A DNA stretch of 64,000 bases from Phaeovulum sp. (GCF_030684035.1 NZ_JAUXPI010000029.1:1-64000), one strand, 5' to 3'; positions 40,027 through 50,146 are shown, numbered from the stretch's first letter. Notes: generated from the letters alone by a model not told the origin. Numbers and translations: made by a program.

Positions 40027-40788
40027 TCAGCCGATCCGTCCGGTAATGTAGCTTTCGGTACGCGGGTCGCTCGGGCTGGTGAAAATCTGCCCGGTTTCGC
40101 CGAATTCCACCAGCGATCCGAGGTGGAAGAAGGCGGTTTTCTGGCTCACCCGCGCCGCTTGCTGCATCGAATGGGTGACAATGACCACCGAAAAGCTCGC
40201 GCGCAATTCGTCGATCAGCTCTTCGATCTGCGCCGTGGCGATCGGATCGAGCGCCGAGGCCGGCTCGTCCATCAGCAGGACTTCGGGCGCGGTGGCAATG
40301 GCGCGGGCAATGCAGAGCCGCTGCTGCTGGCCGCCCGAAAGCCCGGTGCCGGGCGTCGCCAGCCGATCTTTCACCTCGCCCCAGAGCGCCGCGCGGCGCA
40401 GCGAGGTTTCGACAATCTCGTCAAGATCTTCGCGGCGGCGCGCCATGCCGTGGATGCGCGGCCCGTAGGCGACATTCTCGTAGATCGATTTCGGAAACGG
40501 GTTCGGTTTCTGAAACACCATGCCGACCTGCGCGCGCAGCTGCACCGGGTCCACCGAAGGCGCATAGATATCTTCGCCGTCAAGCGTGATTCTGCCTTCG
40601 ACGCGGCATCCCGCAATGGTGTCGTTCATCCGGTTGAGGCAGCGCAGAAAGGTCGATTTGCCGCAACCCGACGGGCCAATGAAGGCGGTGACGGTGGCAG
40701 GCGCGATGTCCACGCTGACATTGAAGAGCGCCTGCGTGCTGCCATAATGCACGTTGACGCCGGAGGCGGTCATTTTTGGGGTCTGCAT
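40027..40788 (-). CDS. pstB: Phosphate ABC transporter ATP-binding protein PstB
   Basis: PstB is the ATPase of the high-affinity phosphate importer. The 253-residue protein has Walker A GPSGCGKS (residues 38-45), the family-specific block [20 protein letters not shown], the ABC signature LSGGQQQRL and Walker [12 protein letters not shown]. The ATG at 40788 follows GGAG by 6 bases; an alternative ATG at 40809 overlaps the pstA stop. Confidence 0.96.
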   Translation of the reverse strand: MQTPKMTASGVNVHYGSTQALFNVSVDIAPATVTAFIGPSGCGKSTFLRCLNRMNDTIAGCRVEGRITLDGEDIYAPSVDPVQLRAQVGMVFQKPNPFPKSIYENVAYGPRIHGMARRREDLDEIVETSLRRAALWGEVKDRLATPGTGLSGGQQQRLCIARAIATAPEVLLMDEPASALDPIATAQIEELIDELRASFSVVIVTHSMQQAARVSQKTAFFHLGSLVEFGETGQIFTSPSDPRTESYITGRIG

Positions 40789-40802
40789 CGAATTCTCCGG
40801 GG

Positions 40803-42050
40803 TCACCATTTGCGCTCGAACCTCGCGCGAAGGAAAATCGCCAGCGCGTTCATCGCGGCGAGAAAGGCAAGCAGCACGAGGATTGCCGCCGAGGTGCGGG
40901 AAACAAAACCGCGCTCCGGGCTATCGGCCCAAAGGAAGATTTGCGTCGGCAACGCGGTCGATGCGTCAAACGGCGTCGCCGGGGCAGCGGTGAGAAAGGC
41001 GTTCATGCCGATCAGCAACAGCGGCGCGGTTTCGCCCAGTGCCTGCGCCAGCCCGATGATGGTGCCGGTCATGATGCCCGGCATCGCCAGCGGCAGCACA
41101 TGGTGGAATACCACCTGCTGGCGCGAGGCACCAATACCCATTGCCGCTTCGCGGATGCTGGGCGGCACCGCAATCAGCGCCGCGCGGGTGGCTATGATGA
41201 TGGTCGGCAAAGTCATCAGCGCCAGCGTCAGGCCGCCGACGAAGGGCGACGAGCGCGGCATTCCGAACCAGCCCAGAAACACCGCCAGTGCCAAGAGGCC
41301 GAACACCACCGAGGGCACTGCCGCGAGGTTGTTGATGTTGATCTCGATGATGTCGCTCAACCGGCTTTTCGGTGCGAATTCCTGAAGGTAGATCGCGGCA
41401 CCGATACCGAGCGGAAAGGCGAGCAGAAAACAGGTGGCAAGCGCGTAGAACGACCCGACCAGCGCGCCGCGCAGCCCGGCAAGCTCGGGAAAGCGCGAAT
41501 CCGCATTTGTCAGCAGCGCCCAGTTGATCGGGCGGCTCACCAGACCCTGGGCGGCGAGCGTGTCGAAGGCCGCGATTTCGGCATTGTTCAGGCGGCGGTT
41601 CGCTTCGGGCGTGTCGCGCAGCACCAGGCCCTTGTTGAGCTGGTCAAAGGGGTCCGAAACCGGCACCGTCAGGGTCACGCTGCGGCCGATCAGGCTCGGG
41701 TCGGCAACCACCGCATCGCGCAGCCGGAACTGCGCGGCATTGGAAAGAATGCTCGAAAGCTTGCGCGCCTCGGCGGCGGGCAACGCAGGCAGCGCCGCCT
41801 GCATCGCGTCCTGCACCAGCGCCCGGTAGTTGCCCCGGGCGATTTCCTCGGGCTTCACCCGCTCGGCGCTGACCGGGAATTCAATGCGGATATGGGTCTG
41901 GGTAAAGGCCTGCCAGCCGGTCGCAACCAGCGAGCCAATAAGCAGGAACAGCATCAGGGCCGCCAGCGCCAGCGCGGAAAAACCCAGCGCCCGCAGCGTG
42001 AATTCGCGGCGCCTGCGACGGCGTAGCAAGCCCGGGTTGAAACGCGTCAT
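40803..42050 (-). CDS. pstA: Phosphate ABC transporter permease PstA
   Basis: PstA is one of two membrane subunits of the Pst importer. The 415-residue protein has an arginine-rich start (RRRRRREF), one span, then an extra extracytoplasmic region (about residues 50-190) characteristic of the long alphaproteobacterial form (DUF3333), and a six-span permease core with the EAA loop [21 protein letters not shown]. It lies 12 bases after pstC. Confidence 0.95.
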   Translation of the reverse strand: MTRFNPGLLRRRRRREFTLRALGFSALALAALMLFLLIGSLVATGWQAFTQTHIRIEFPVSAERVKPEEIARGNYRALVQDAMQAALPALPAAEARKLSSILSNAAQFRLRDAVVADPSLIGRSVTLTVPVSDPFDQLNKGLVLRDTPEANRRLNNAEIAAFDTLAAQGLVSRPINWALLTNADSRFPELAGLRGALVGSFYALATCFLLAFPLGIGAAIYLQEFAPKSRLSDIIEININNLAAVPSVVFGLLALAVFLGWFGMPRSSPFVGGLTLALMTLPTIIIATRAALIAVPPSIREAAMGIGASRQQVVFHHVLPLAMPGIMTGTIIGLAQALGETAPLLLIGMNAFLTAAPATPFDASTALPTQIFLWADSPERGFVSRTSAAILVLLAFLAAMNALAIFLRARFERKW

Positions 42051-42062
42051 GGCTTCTTTCCC

Positions 42063-43439
42063 TCAGTCATAGATTTCGCGGTATTTGCGCACCAGCCGCA
42101 GCGCCAGCACGTTGATGGCGAGCGTCACCAGAAACAGCATCAACCCCAGCGCGAAGGCCGCCAGCGTCTTGGGGTTGTCAAATGCGGTGTCGCCAATCAG
42201 CAGGGTAACGATCTGCACCGTCACCGTGGTCACGCTGTCGAGCGGGTTGATGGTCATCCGCGCAATCAGCCCGGCGGCCATCACCACGATCATGGTTTCG
42301 CCAATGGCGCGGCTCACTGCCAGCAGCACCCCCCCGGCAATGCCGGGAATGGCGGCGGGGATCAGCACCTTGGTAACGGTTTCCGCACGGGTTGCGCCGA
42401 GCGCCAGGCTGCCGTCGCGCAGGGCACGCGGCACCGCCGAAAGCGCATCGTCGGCAAACGAGGCGATGAAGGGGATAAGCATGATCCCCATCACCCCACC
42501 CGCCGCCAGCGCGGTGTTCGGTGCCACGGCAATGCCCCAGGCCGAGGCCGCCGAGCGCAGCGCCGGGGCCACGGTCAGAACCGCGAAGAACCCGTAAACC
42601 ACGGTTGGAATACCGGCGAGCATTTCGAGCAGCGGCTTGGCCACGGAACGCAGTCTGGGGGAGGCGAATTCATTGAGATAGACCGCGGAAAACAGTCCCA
42701 CCGGCACCGAAAAGCCCATTGCAACCACGGTTATGACCAGCGTTCCAAGAATGACCGGCAGCCAGCCGAACGCCCCCGCCCCGGCGACCTGATCGGCGCG
42801 CATCGGGATCTGCGGCTCCCAGTTGGTGCCAAACAGGAATTCGGTAAACGGCACCATCGAGAAAAACCGCGCGCTCTCGAAGGCGAGCGAGGCCACGATG
42901 CCCGCGGTGGTGAAGATCGCCGCCAGCGCACAAAGCACCATCAGCCCATGCAGGATGCGCTCGACGCGCTGGCGGGCGCGAAACGCTGCAGAAACCTTGC
43001 GGCGCGCCATGAACAGGGCGAAGGCCGAGGCAAGCGCGACTGCAGCGAAAAGCAGGGCGCGCGAGGTCTGCGTCAGGGTGCCGAGATATGCGGCGGCTTC
43101 GAGCTTCCAGGGTTCCGGGGTGCCGAACACTTGGCCGCGCGCGATCGAGCCAATTTCGGAGCGCATCAGCGCCCGGGTGCCGCCATCAAGACCCGCCGCG
43201 ACCGCCTCAGGCAGCGACGCCAGCACCAGCCAGTCGATCACCGCGCCTTGCAGCGCCAGCCAGACGAGAATGAGCACCATGCCCGGCACCGCAACCGCCA
43301 GCGCCGAGCTGGCACCGTGATAGGCCGGCAGCGAATGCAGCTTTGCCCCGCGACGCCAGACTGCCGCGGCAGCATGCCGGTTCCAGAACCAGCCAGCCAG
43401 GCTGGCAATGAACAGCAGCAGGAATGCGGCAGCGGTCAT
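42063..43439 (-). CDS. pstC: Phosphate ABC transporter permease PstC
   Basis: PstC is the partner permease of PstA. From the ATG at 43439 the protein has 458 residues, with an N-terminal span pair, a long insertion (about residues 75-190) and a six-span core with the EAA-type loop ALRDGSLALGATRAETVTKV. The open frame continues 102 bases upstream toward pstS, but that part is not membrane-like and is GC-rich hairpin DNA, so the inner start is preferred. It is separated from pstS by a 67-base gap with a strong hairpin. Confidence 0.93.
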   Translation of the reverse strand: MTAAAFLLLFIASLAGWFWNRHAAAAVWRRGAKLHSLPAYHGASSALAVAVPGMVLILVWLALQGAVIDWLVLASLPEAVAAGLDGGTRALMRSEIGSIARGQVFGTPEPWKLEAAAYLGTLTQTSRALLFAAVALASAFALFMARRKVSAAFRARQRVERILHGLMVLCALAAIFTTAGIVASLAFESARFFSMVPFTEFLFGTNWEPQIPMRADQVAGAGAFGWLPVILGTLVITVVAMGFSVPVGLFSAVYLNEFASPRLRSVAKPLLEMLAGIPTVVYGFFAVLTVAPALRSAASAWGIAVAPNTALAAGGVMGIMLIPFIASFADDALSAVPRALRDGSLALGATRAETVTKVLIPAAIPGIAGGVLLAVSRAIGETMIVVMAAGLIARMTINPLDSVTTVTVQIVTLLIGDTAFDNPKTLAAFALGLMLFLVTLAINVLALRLVRKYREIYD

Positions 43440-43468
43440 GCGGGGCTCGCGAAGCAGGAGTGCAGGGG

Positions 43469-43497
43469 TGCCGCCCGCACCATTGGCGCGGGCGGCA
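43469..43497 (-). terminator. Stem-loop between pstS and pstC
   Basis: A 10-bp perfect stem (TGCCGCCCGC with GCGGGCGGCA) and a 9-base loop lie in the 67-base gap just after the pstS stop. There is no T-run, so it more likely protects the 3' end of pstS mRNA or lowers read-through into the permeases than ends the transcript fully. Confidence 0.55.
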
Positions 43498-43506
43498 GAG
43501 TTGGCA

Positions 43507-44553
43507 TCACTTCGCGGGGGCGGCCATCGGCGTCGCCGCAATCACGCTGGCCTGCACGGCGGCAAGCAGGTCAGGTGCCAGCACGGTCAGCCCGCGCTCT
43601 TGCAGGTAGCCACCATCGGCAAGCGCAGCTTCGGAAACCAGTTCCTCAATGAACTCGGGAAGCCCGGCGATCACGCTGCGGTGTGCGTTCTTGATATAGA
43701 CATAGAGCGGACGCGCCACACCGTAGCTGAAATCGGCAATCGTCTCGGCACTCGGCACCACGCCATCGACCGCGATCCCGGCAAGCTTGTCGGCGTTCTC
43801 GTAGAGGAACGAGTAGCCGAAGATGCCAATCGCCGAAGGATCAGCTTCGATCCGCTGCACGATCAGGTTGTCGTTCTCGCCCGCTTCCACGAACGGCCCA
43901 TCCTGGCGCATCCGCGAGCAGCTGTCGGTCAGGAACGTGGCTTGCTGGTCGGCCGGCAGGGCCTTGTAGTAGTCGAGTTTCTTGCAGCCGTCGTGCATGA
44001 CCAGTTCGACAAACGCATCGCGGGTGCCCGAAGTGGGCGGCGGGCCATAGGCAAGAATGGCGGTATCGGGCAGGCTCGGGTCGATCTCGGACCATTTCTT
44101 GTAGGGGTTGGCGACCCAGGCACCGTTCACCTCGGTTTCCGCAGCAAGCGCCTGATAAATCTGCTTTTCAGTCAGCGCCCATACAAACGGGCTGTTGCGC
44201 GAAACGGCCAGGCTCAGGCCATCATAGCCGATCAGCACTTCGGTGATGTCGGTCACGCCATTGGACGCGCAAAGCTCGAATTCCGATTTCTTGATGGCGC
44301 GCGAGGCACCGGTGATATCGGCATGATCCTCGCCCAGACCGGCGCAAAACAGCTTGAAGCCGCCGCCGGTCCCCGTCGATTCGATCACCGGCGACGGTTT
44401 GCCGGTGACATTGACAAAGTTCTCTGCAACCGCTTGCGAATAGGGAAACACGGTCGACGAACCGACCAGGCGAATTTGTTCGCGCGCCACGGCAGCGGTT
44501 CCCGAAACCGCGGTCATCGCCAGCACCGAGATCGCCAGTTTGAAATTGGACAT
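43507..44553 (-). CDS. pstS: Phosphate-binding periplasmic protein PstS
   Basis: PstS captures phosphate in the periplasm for PstCAB. The 348-residue precursor has a signal peptide (residues 1-23, cleavage after AVA) and starts the mature protein near REQIRLVGSSTVFPYS; the phosphate-binding motifs are GSSTVFPY, ESTGTGGGFKLF and PPTSGTRDAF. The ATG follows AGGAG by 6 bases. It is the first gene of pstSCAB-phoUB and has a Pho box 86 bases upstream. Confidence 0.96.
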   Translation of the reverse strand: MSNFKLAISVLAMTAVSGTAAVAREQIRLVGSSTVFPYSQAVAENFVNVTGKPSPVIESTGTGGGFKLFCAGLGEDHADITGASRAIKKSEFELCASNGVTDITEVLIGYDGLSLAVSRNSPFVWALTEKQIYQALAAETEVNGAWVANPYKKWSEIDPSLPDTAILAYGPPPTSGTRDAFVELVMHDGCKKLDYYKALPADQQATFLTDSCSRMRQDGPFVEAGENDNLIVQRIEADPSAIGIFGYSFLYENADKLAGIAVDGVVPSAETIADFSYGVARPLYVYIKNAHRSVIAGLPEFIEELVSEAALADGGYLQERGLTVLAPDLLAAVQASVIAATPMAAPAK

Positions 44554-44638
44554 TAGGTTCTCCTGTCAACTCGACCACCAGGAGCGGCAGTCTTGCGGCT
44601 TGGCTAATCGAGACGCGCAATGCTTTTGCGACGGCAAG

Positions 44639-44656
44639 GTAACAGTTTCATGACAT
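44639..44656 (-). promoter_or_regulatory. Pho box upstream of pstS
   Basis: On the minus strand ATGTCAT-GAAA-CTGTTAC matches the PhoB consensus CTGTCAT-N4-CTGTCAT at 11 of 14 positions, with the correct 11-base repeat spacing. It lies between phoR and pstS, 86 bases before the pstS start and on the same strand, as expected for PhoB-activated transcription of the operon. Confidence 0.75.
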
Positions 44657-44692
44657 GCGCCGGGATCCGGGCGGCGGTGGCGGAGGCCAGCG

Positions 44693-45730
44693 CTACTCGG
44701 CCGGCAGGATCACCGTGAAGGTGGAACCCTTGCCCGGCGCACTGGCGATCACCAGCCTGCCGCGGTGCCGCTGCACGATGTGCTTGACGATGGCGAGGCC
44801 CAGCCCGGTTCCGCCCTTGGTCCGCGAACGGTGTGTATCGACACGATAAAACCGCTCGGTCAGCCGCGGGACATGCTCGGGCGCAATGCCCTCGCCGCGG
44901 TCGGTCACATCAACGGCAAGCGCGGGTCCGCGCAGCGCGGGATCATGCGGCACCGACCGCAGGGAAAACGAAACCTGGCCGCCGCCGCCATATTTCACCG
45001 CATTCTCGATGAGGTTGAAAAACACCTGCGCAAGCTGATCGGCGTCGCCACGCAGCCAGGCGGGGCCCGCCGCACCCTCCGCGACGATGCTGACCCCGGC
45101 CTGCTCGGCGGCCGGGCGCAGCGATTCGCTGACACCCGTCAGCACCGCCGCCAGATCGACCCGCGCCGTCGGCCGCACCCGCTCTTCCGCTTCGACCCGG
45201 CTCAGTTGCAAGAGATCGCGCACCAGCCGGTTCATCCGCTCGGCCTCGCCCGCCATCACCGCCAGAAACCGCGAGCGCGCGGCAGGGTCATCCCTTGCCG
45301 ACCCCTGAAGGGTTTGGATGATGCCGAGCAGCGCGGTCAGCGGGGTGCGCAACTCGTGGCTCACATTAGCCACGAAATCACGGCGGAACTGGCTGATCTG
45401 CTCGGCCTCGCTCACATCCACGAGGCTGGCGAGCACGCAGTTGCGGCCATCGCCTGCCACCGGCCGCACCTGCACCCGATAGACGGTCTCGCGCGAGGGG
45501 CCGCTGTGCACATGCTGCGCCTGCCCCTCCTTGCCTTCGCGCAGCGCCGCTTCGATGGCAGCCAGCGGCCCGGGCTGGCGCAGTGCCAGAGCATAGTGAC
45601 GGCCGACCTGCTCGGCACCGAAAAGCGCGCGCGCCGGGGCGTTGGCCGCCTCGATGCGCGCGTCGTCACCGATCAGAAGCAGCGGATGCGGCACCGCTTC
45701 AAGGAGCGAATCGACAAATTGCGACCTCAT
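44693..45730 (-). CDS. phoR: Phosphate regulon sensor histidine kinase PhoR
   Basis: PhoR senses phosphate status through PhoU/Pst and phosphorylates PhoB. The 345-residue protein has an N-terminal PAS domain (about residues 10-110), the phospho-acceptor motif SHELRTPL (about residue 127), and the HATPase domain with NLIENAVKYG, DRGEGI and GTGLGLAIVKH. Unlike E. coli PhoR it shows no clear N-terminal membrane spans, so it is probably attached to the membrane only through its partners. It lies 139 bases upstream of pstS on the same strand, outside the Pho-box-driven unit. Confidence 0.92.
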   Translation of the reverse strand: MRSQFVDSLLEAVPHPLLLIGDDARIEAANAPARALFGAEQVGRHYALALRQPGPLAAIEAALREGKEGQAQHVHSGPSRETVYRVQVRPVAGDGRNCVLASLVDVSEAEQISQFRRDFVANVSHELRTPLTALLGIIQTLQGSARDDPAARSRFLAVMAGEAERMNRLVRDLLQLSRVEAEERVRPTARVDLAAVLTGVSESLRPAAEQAGVSIVAEGAAGPAWLRGDADQLAQVFFNLIENAVKYGGGGQVSFSLRSVPHDPALRGPALAVDVTDRGEGIAPEHVPRLTERFYRVDTHRSRTKGGTGLGLAIVKHIVQRHRGRLVIASAPGKGSTFTVILPAE

Positions 45731-45821
45731 GCCAACCCCCAAATGTTCGCGCGCCCGACATAGCAGGTTTGCCGCAAAGGTCAGCCATTTCCGTTCATGC
45801 GCGCAATCGCGGCCGCGCCTG

Positions 45822-46733
45822 TCACTCCGCCGCCGAAAACTGCCTGGCGGCGAAAAGCCCGGAACCGATCAACCCCCGTGCCCCTCCCACGCGCGAAAGC
45901 GCCAGCGCCGCAGTGCCCGCGCCCGCATCGAGGCAATCGGAAAGCGACGCGCCAGCAAGCCAGGCGTCAAGAAACCCGGCGTTGAACGCATCCCCCGCCC
46001 CGACCGTATCGACCACCCGCTGCGCCAGCGCCGGACGCCGCAAGCTGGTGCCATTCTGGATCGCCTCTGCCCCCGCCGCACCATCCTTGATAACCACCAG
46101 CGGCGCATGCTGCGCGATCGGCGCATGGCGCATGAGCGCGCGGGCTTCGGCACGGTTGGGCAGGAACACATCGACCCCGGCAAGCAGCGCCACACTATCG
46201 GGCCGCGCCAGCACCGCCGCATCCCATGCGCAATCGGCTGAAACCGAAAGCCCCGCGGCGCGGGCCTGCGCCACCACCTCGGGGGCCTCGGCAAGCGTCG
46301 CAAGTTCGCCCAGATGCAGGTGACGGTAGCGCCCCGAAGCGATCGCCTCGGCGAGCGTGGCGGGCACCGCGGGGCCACCGCGATGGGTCAGAAAGGCCCG
46401 GTCGCCGCCACTGACCATGGCAACGGTGATCTGCGCCGCTGCCCCCGGCGGTGCGGCGGGGCACGCCGCAAGATCAACGCCGGATGCGGCAAGCTCTGCC
46501 GCAATCGCGGCATCGAACGGCGCGGCGGGCAGCAGCGCCGCAAGCCCGCTTGGACGCCCGAGTGCCGCCAGATAGGCGGCAGTGATATAGGCACCACCGC
46601 CTGCCGCCAGCACCAGCGTTTCGGCATAGACCTCGGCATCATTCGACGGCAGCCCGGAAAGCCCGCTCATCACGATGTCGCAATAAAGCCGCCCGGTGCA
46701 AAGTACGGCTTCGGATCGGCTGCTGGCGCTCAC
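45822..46733 (-). CDS. PfkB-family carbohydrate kinase
   Basis: The 303-residue protein is a ribokinase-like (PfkB) kinase. It has the N-terminal glycine-rich block VLAAGGGAYITAAYLAALG (about residues 41-59) and the C-terminal signature DTVGAGDAFNAGF with catalytic base D248. The substrate could be a sugar, an amino sugar or a nucleoside. It begins with GTG overlapping the ABC ATPase stop by 4 bases and is the last gene of the leftward sugar operon, consistent with phosphorylating an imported or processed sugar. Confidence 0.9.
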   Translation of the reverse strand: MSASSRSEAVLCTGRLYCDIVMSGLSGLPSNDAEVYAETLVLAAGGGAYITAAYLAALGRPSGLAALLPAAPFDAAIAAELAASGVDLAACPAAPPGAAAQITVAMVSGGDRAFLTHRGGPAVPATLAEAIASGRYRHLHLGELATLAEAPEVVAQARAAGLSVSADCAWDAAVLARPDSVALLAGVDVFLPNRAEARALMRHAPIAQHAPLVVIKDGAAGAEAIQNGTSLRRPALAQRVVDTVGAGDAFNAGFLDAWLAGASLSDCLDAGAGTAALALSRVGGARGLIGSGLFAARQFSAAE

Positions 46734-47779
46734 CGCACCGCCTCTCCGGTCGGGGCAAAGAAATGCAGGTTGGCGGTATCGGCGGCAAGATGCACGCGCG
46801 CCCCGACGGCGGGCGGCGAACGACCATCGGCGGTGGCAATCAGATCGCGCCCGCCGATATCGATATGGGCAAGGGTTTCGCTGCCGAGCGGCTCCAGCAC
46901 GCTGACAATGCCTGCAAAAAGCGCCGGTTCCGCGCTGACCAGCAGATCATCCGGGCGAATGCCGACCGTCAGATCCGAGCCGTCGGGCAGCGGCAGCGTG
47001 GCCTTGATGCTTTGGCCGGCAACGCTGATCTGCCCGCCCGCATAGCGCGCGGGCAGCATGTTCATCGACGGCGCCCCGATGAATTGCGCGACAAAGATAT
47101 TGGCGGGCTGGTGAAACACCTCCGCAGGCGTGCCGACCTGCTGGATGCTGCCATCCTTCATGATCACGATCCGGTCGGCCATCGTCATCGCCTCGACCTG
47201 ATCGTGGGTCACGAAGATGACCGTGGTGCCAACCCGCTGGTGCAGCTTCTTGATCTCGAGCCGCATCTGGGTGCGCAATTGCGCATCGAGGTTGGAAAGC
47301 GGCTCGTCGAACAGGAACACCGCCGGGTCGCGCACCATCGCCCGCCCGATCGCCACCCGCTGGCGCTGGCCGCCCGAAAGCTGCGCGGGCTTGCGTTCAA
47401 GGTAATCGGTCATCGAAAGAATGGCGGCAACCTCATCGATGCGCCGGTTCCGGTCCGGTTTTGACAATTTCGAGGTGCGCAGGCCAAAGCCGATGTTCTT
47501 GCGCACCGTCATGTGCGGGTAGATCGCGTAGTTCTGGAAGACCATGGCAATGTTGCGGTCTTTCGGTTCGAGGTGGTTCACTGCCCGGTCGCCTATCCAG
47601 ATTTCACCCGCGCTCACCTCTTCCAGCCCGGCGATCATCCGAAGCGTGGTGGATTTGCCGCAGCCCGAGGGGCCGACGAACACCACGAATTCACCGTCGG
47701 CGACATCGAGGCTGATTGCGTGCAGCACCTCGGTCTTGCCGTAGGCCTTGACCAGATTGCGCAGGGAAACGGTGGCCAT
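46730..47779 (-). CDS. Sugar ABC transporter ATP-binding protein (UgpC/MalK type)
   Basis: The 349-residue ATPase drives the importer encoded upstream. It has Walker [10 protein letters not shown] (residues 36-44), the signature LSGGQRQRVAIGRAM, Walker B FLFDEPLSNLDA and a C-terminal TOBE/MalK-like regulatory domain from about residue 240. The start lies 3 bases after the stop of the ArgH-like gene. UgpC-type ATPases commonly serve carbohydrate importers of the CUT1 class, in agreement with the two permeases here. Confidence 0.94.
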   Translation of the reverse strand: MATVSLRNLVKAYGKTEVLHAISLDVADGEFVVFVGPSGCGKSTTLRMIAGLEEVSAGEIWIGDRAVNHLEPKDRNIAMVFQNYAIYPHMTVRKNIGFGLRTSKLSKPDRNRRIDEVAAILSMTDYLERKPAQLSGGQRQRVAIGRAMVRDPAVFLFDEPLSNLDAQLRTQMRLEIKKLHQRVGTTVIFVTHDQVEAMTMADRIVIMKDGSIQQVGTPAEVFHQPANIFVAQFIGAPSMNMLPARYAGGQISVAGQSIKATLPLPDGSDLTVGIRPDDLLVSAEPALFAGIVSVLEPLGSETLAHIDIGGRDLIATADGRSPPAVGARVHLAADTANLHFFAPTGEAVR

Positions 47780-47782
47780 GGG

Positions 47783-49270
47783 TTACTCCGGTTGAAGGCG
47801 GGCAAAAGCCGCGTCGCGGGCGATTTCAGCGGTGCGGATGCGGGCGGTGCGGGCGGCAACGCTGGCCGCCAGCGCTTCGGCATCGCCAGAATAGGCGGCA
47901 AGCGCCTCTTCCATCGGCACTGGCGCGGGGCCGCCGAAACGGGCGCGCAACGCCACGAAGCGGGCCGGGCTGACTGCCTCGGCGTAGGCGGCGGCATCAA
48001 GCGCGGGGGCGCGGCCGGTTTCTGCCCGGAACGCCTCGGCAAAGGCAGCAAAGCCCGCGCCGAGCGGTTGGCCGGCGGCAATGACCGCGCGCGCGGTGCG
48101 GGCGGCAACTTCATGTGCCTGTCGAAAGCTCAGGCCTTCGCGGCGCACCAGCGTATCGGCAAGTTCGGTCACCGTCACGCAGGCCGCATCCATGTTCGCC
48201 GCCACCCTGTCGGCGCGCACCGAACAGGCCGGGATCAGCGCGGCCAGCAACGAAAGCACCCTTGCGGCAGAATCAAACGCCGCATAGCCTGCCACCTGCA
48301 CCTCGCCCTCGCTGTCGTTCATGTCGGTGAAGGGGGTGTTGTGCATGGTATTGACCACCGCATCGCAGCGCCCCACGGTCATCGAGGCAAGGTGGCGCAG
48401 GTGTTCGATCGGCACCGGGTTGCGCTTTTGCGGCATGATCGAGGAAATCTGCACGAAGCTGTCGGGCACATGAAGCTGGCCGACCTCGAAGGCGGTCCAG
48501 AATTGCAGGTCCTGCACCACGCGGCCCAGATGCAGGAACATCAGCTTGATCGCCGAATAAAGCCCGGTGACGTAATCGACCGAGGCAATGCAGCCGTAGG
48601 AGTTGCGCAGGGGGGCGGCGAAGCCAAGCAGCTCTGCCATGCGGTGGCGGTCAATCTCGAAGCCCGAGGTGGTGATCGCGGCAGCCCCCATCGGGCAAAG
48701 GTCGAGCGCATCGCGCGCCGCTGAAAGCCGGGCAATGTCGCGCAACAACACCTCGATGGCGGCACCGAGGTAATGGCCGAATGTGGTCGGCTGCGCCGGC
48801 TGGCCGTGGGTGTAGGCCACAATCAGCGTATCGCGCTCGCGCCGCGCTGTCGCAATGAGAGCCCCGGCCAGCGCCAGCGCCTGCGCCTGAAGCCGGTCGG
48901 CATGGCCGCGCAGCACCATCTTGAACACCGTATGATCCATGTCGTTGCGCGAACGCGCGGTGTGCAGCGCCCCGGCCACATCCGGGCCAAGGCGGCGCTT
49001 CAGTTCGGCCTCGACCAGAAAGAAATAATCCTCGTGCTCGCCGGTGTAGGTGATTGCAGGCAGGTCAAGCTCGGCATCGATGGCGGCAAGTGCCCCGGCC
49101 AATGCGGCGGCGGTGGCACCCGGCAGGATGCCGACCTCGGCCAGCATCACCAGATGCGCGCGGTTGATGGCGCGCACCGGCCCGGCGTAATGCGCCTTGG
49201 CGGCATCGAAAAGCGGTGCCAGAACCGTGTCGCGGTAGGTCGGATCGGGAAAACTGGTGGTGTCGATCAT
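47783..49270 (-). CDS. ArgH-like lyase of a sugar-uptake operon (fumarase/aspartase superfamily)
   Basis: The 495-residue protein aligns with argininosuccinate lyase, which eliminates fumarate from a substituted aspartate. Motifs are HTARSRNDMDHT (about residue 110), YTHGQPAQPTTFGHY (about 160) and the superfamily loop SSIMPQKRNP (about 278) with the catalytic serine. Its place between a permease gene (4-base overlap) and the transporter ATPase argues against arginine synthesis and for cleavage of an imported N-substituted aspartate or similar conjugate. Related lyases outside arginine synthesis act on compounds such as EDDS. The true substrate is unknown. Confidence 0.82.
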   Translation of the reverse strand: MIDTTSFPDPTYRDTVLAPLFDAAKAHYAGPVRAINRAHLVMLAEVGILPGATAAALAGALAAIDAELDLPAITYTGEHEDYFFLVEAELKRRLGPDVAGALHTARSRNDMDHTVFKMVLRGHADRLQAQALALAGALIATARRERDTLIVAYTHGQPAQPTTFGHYLGAAIEVLLRDIARLSAARDALDLCPMGAAAITTSGFEIDRHRMAELLGFAAPLRNSYGCIASVDYVTGLYSAIKLMFLHLGRVVQDLQFWTAFEVGQLHVPDSFVQISSIMPQKRNPVPIEHLRHLASMTVGRCDAVVNTMHNTPFTDMNDSEGEVQVAGYAAFDSAARVLSLLAALIPACSVRADRVAANMDAACVTVTELADTLVRREGLSFRQAHEVAARTARAVIAAGQPLGAGFAAFAEAFRAETGRAPALDAAAYAEAVSPARFVALRARFGGPAPVPMEEALAAYSGDAEALAASVAARTARIRTAEIARDAAFARLQPE

Positions 49271-50145
49271 CCCTTCAACCCCGCCATGGCAATGCCGCGA
49301 ATGATGTAGCGCTGGAAGATCAGGAACACGATCAGCGTGGGAATCGTCGCAAGCGCCGCGCCGGTCATGATCAGTTCCCAGTCCACCGTCTGCTCGACAG
49401 AGAAAGTGGTCAGCCCCACCGGCAGCGTGTAAAGACTTTGGCTGTTGGTGACGATCAGCGGCCAGATGAACGCGGTCCAGTTGCCCAGGAAAATGAAGAT
49501 CGCCAGCGCCGAAAGCGCGGGCGTGACCATCGGCAGCGCCACCGACCACCAGATCTGGAACTCGTTCAGCCCGTCAATCCGCGCCGCCTCCAGAAAGTCA
49601 TCCGGCACGGTCTCGAAGAACTGTTTCATCAGGAAGGTGCCGAACGCGGTCATCATGCCGGGAAACATGATGCCCCAATAGGTATCGAGCCAGCCAAGCG
49701 TGCGCGACATGAGATACCACGGGATCACCAGCATTTCGGTGGGGATCATCAGCGTCGAAAGGATCGCGATGAAAACGATGTAGCGGCCGCGAAAGCGGAA
49801 CTTGCAAAGCGCATAGCCGACCAGCGCATCAAAGAACACCGCCGAGACGGTGGTGCAGGTGGCAATGATGAACGAGTTCAGGAACCAGCGGTAAAACCGC
49901 CCGTCGGAAAGCACATAGGTGTAGTTTTCGGCCGTCGGCTCCTTCGGGATGATGTTGAGGTTATACATCTCGTAGGGGTATTTGAGCGAGGCCGACAGCA
50001 TGTAGACAATCGGCATCACCATGACGATCGCGCCCATCGCCAGCAGCGTCCAGCGGATGATGGCGGCGGGGTCGCGCGGGCCGCGGGGGCTGGTGGGCGC
50101 GCGCAACAGCGCGTCGGCCGAGGCGCGGATCTGGGTATCTGCCAT
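49267..50145 (-). CDS. Sugar ABC transporter permease (MalG-like)
   Basis: The 292-residue membrane protein has six predicted spans and the EAA loop EAARIDGLNEFQIWWSVALP (about residues 190-209) typical of the second CUT1 permease. It lies 1 base from the first permease and overlaps the ArgH-like gene by 4 bases. Confidence 0.94.
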   Translation of the reverse strand: MADTQIRASADALLRAPTSPRGPRDPAAIIRWTLLAMGAIVMVMPIVYMLSASLKYPYEMYNLNIIPKEPTAENYTYVLSDGRFYRWFLNSFIIATCTTVSAVFFDALVGYALCKFRFRGRYIVFIAILSTLMIPTEMLVIPWYLMSRTLGWLDTYWGIMFPGMMTAFGTFLMKQFFETVPDDFLEAARIDGLNEFQIWWSVALPMVTPALSALAIFIFLGNWTAFIWPLIVTNSQSLYTLPVGLTTFSVEQTVDWELIMTGAALATIPTLIVFLIFQRYIIRGIAMAGLKG

Positions 50146-50146
50146 C

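Noticed and set aside
47783-49270. Arginine-biosynthesis argH
   Set aside because: The fold and motifs fit, but the gene is embedded in a sugar-transport operon; the biosynthetic name would mislead without evidence.
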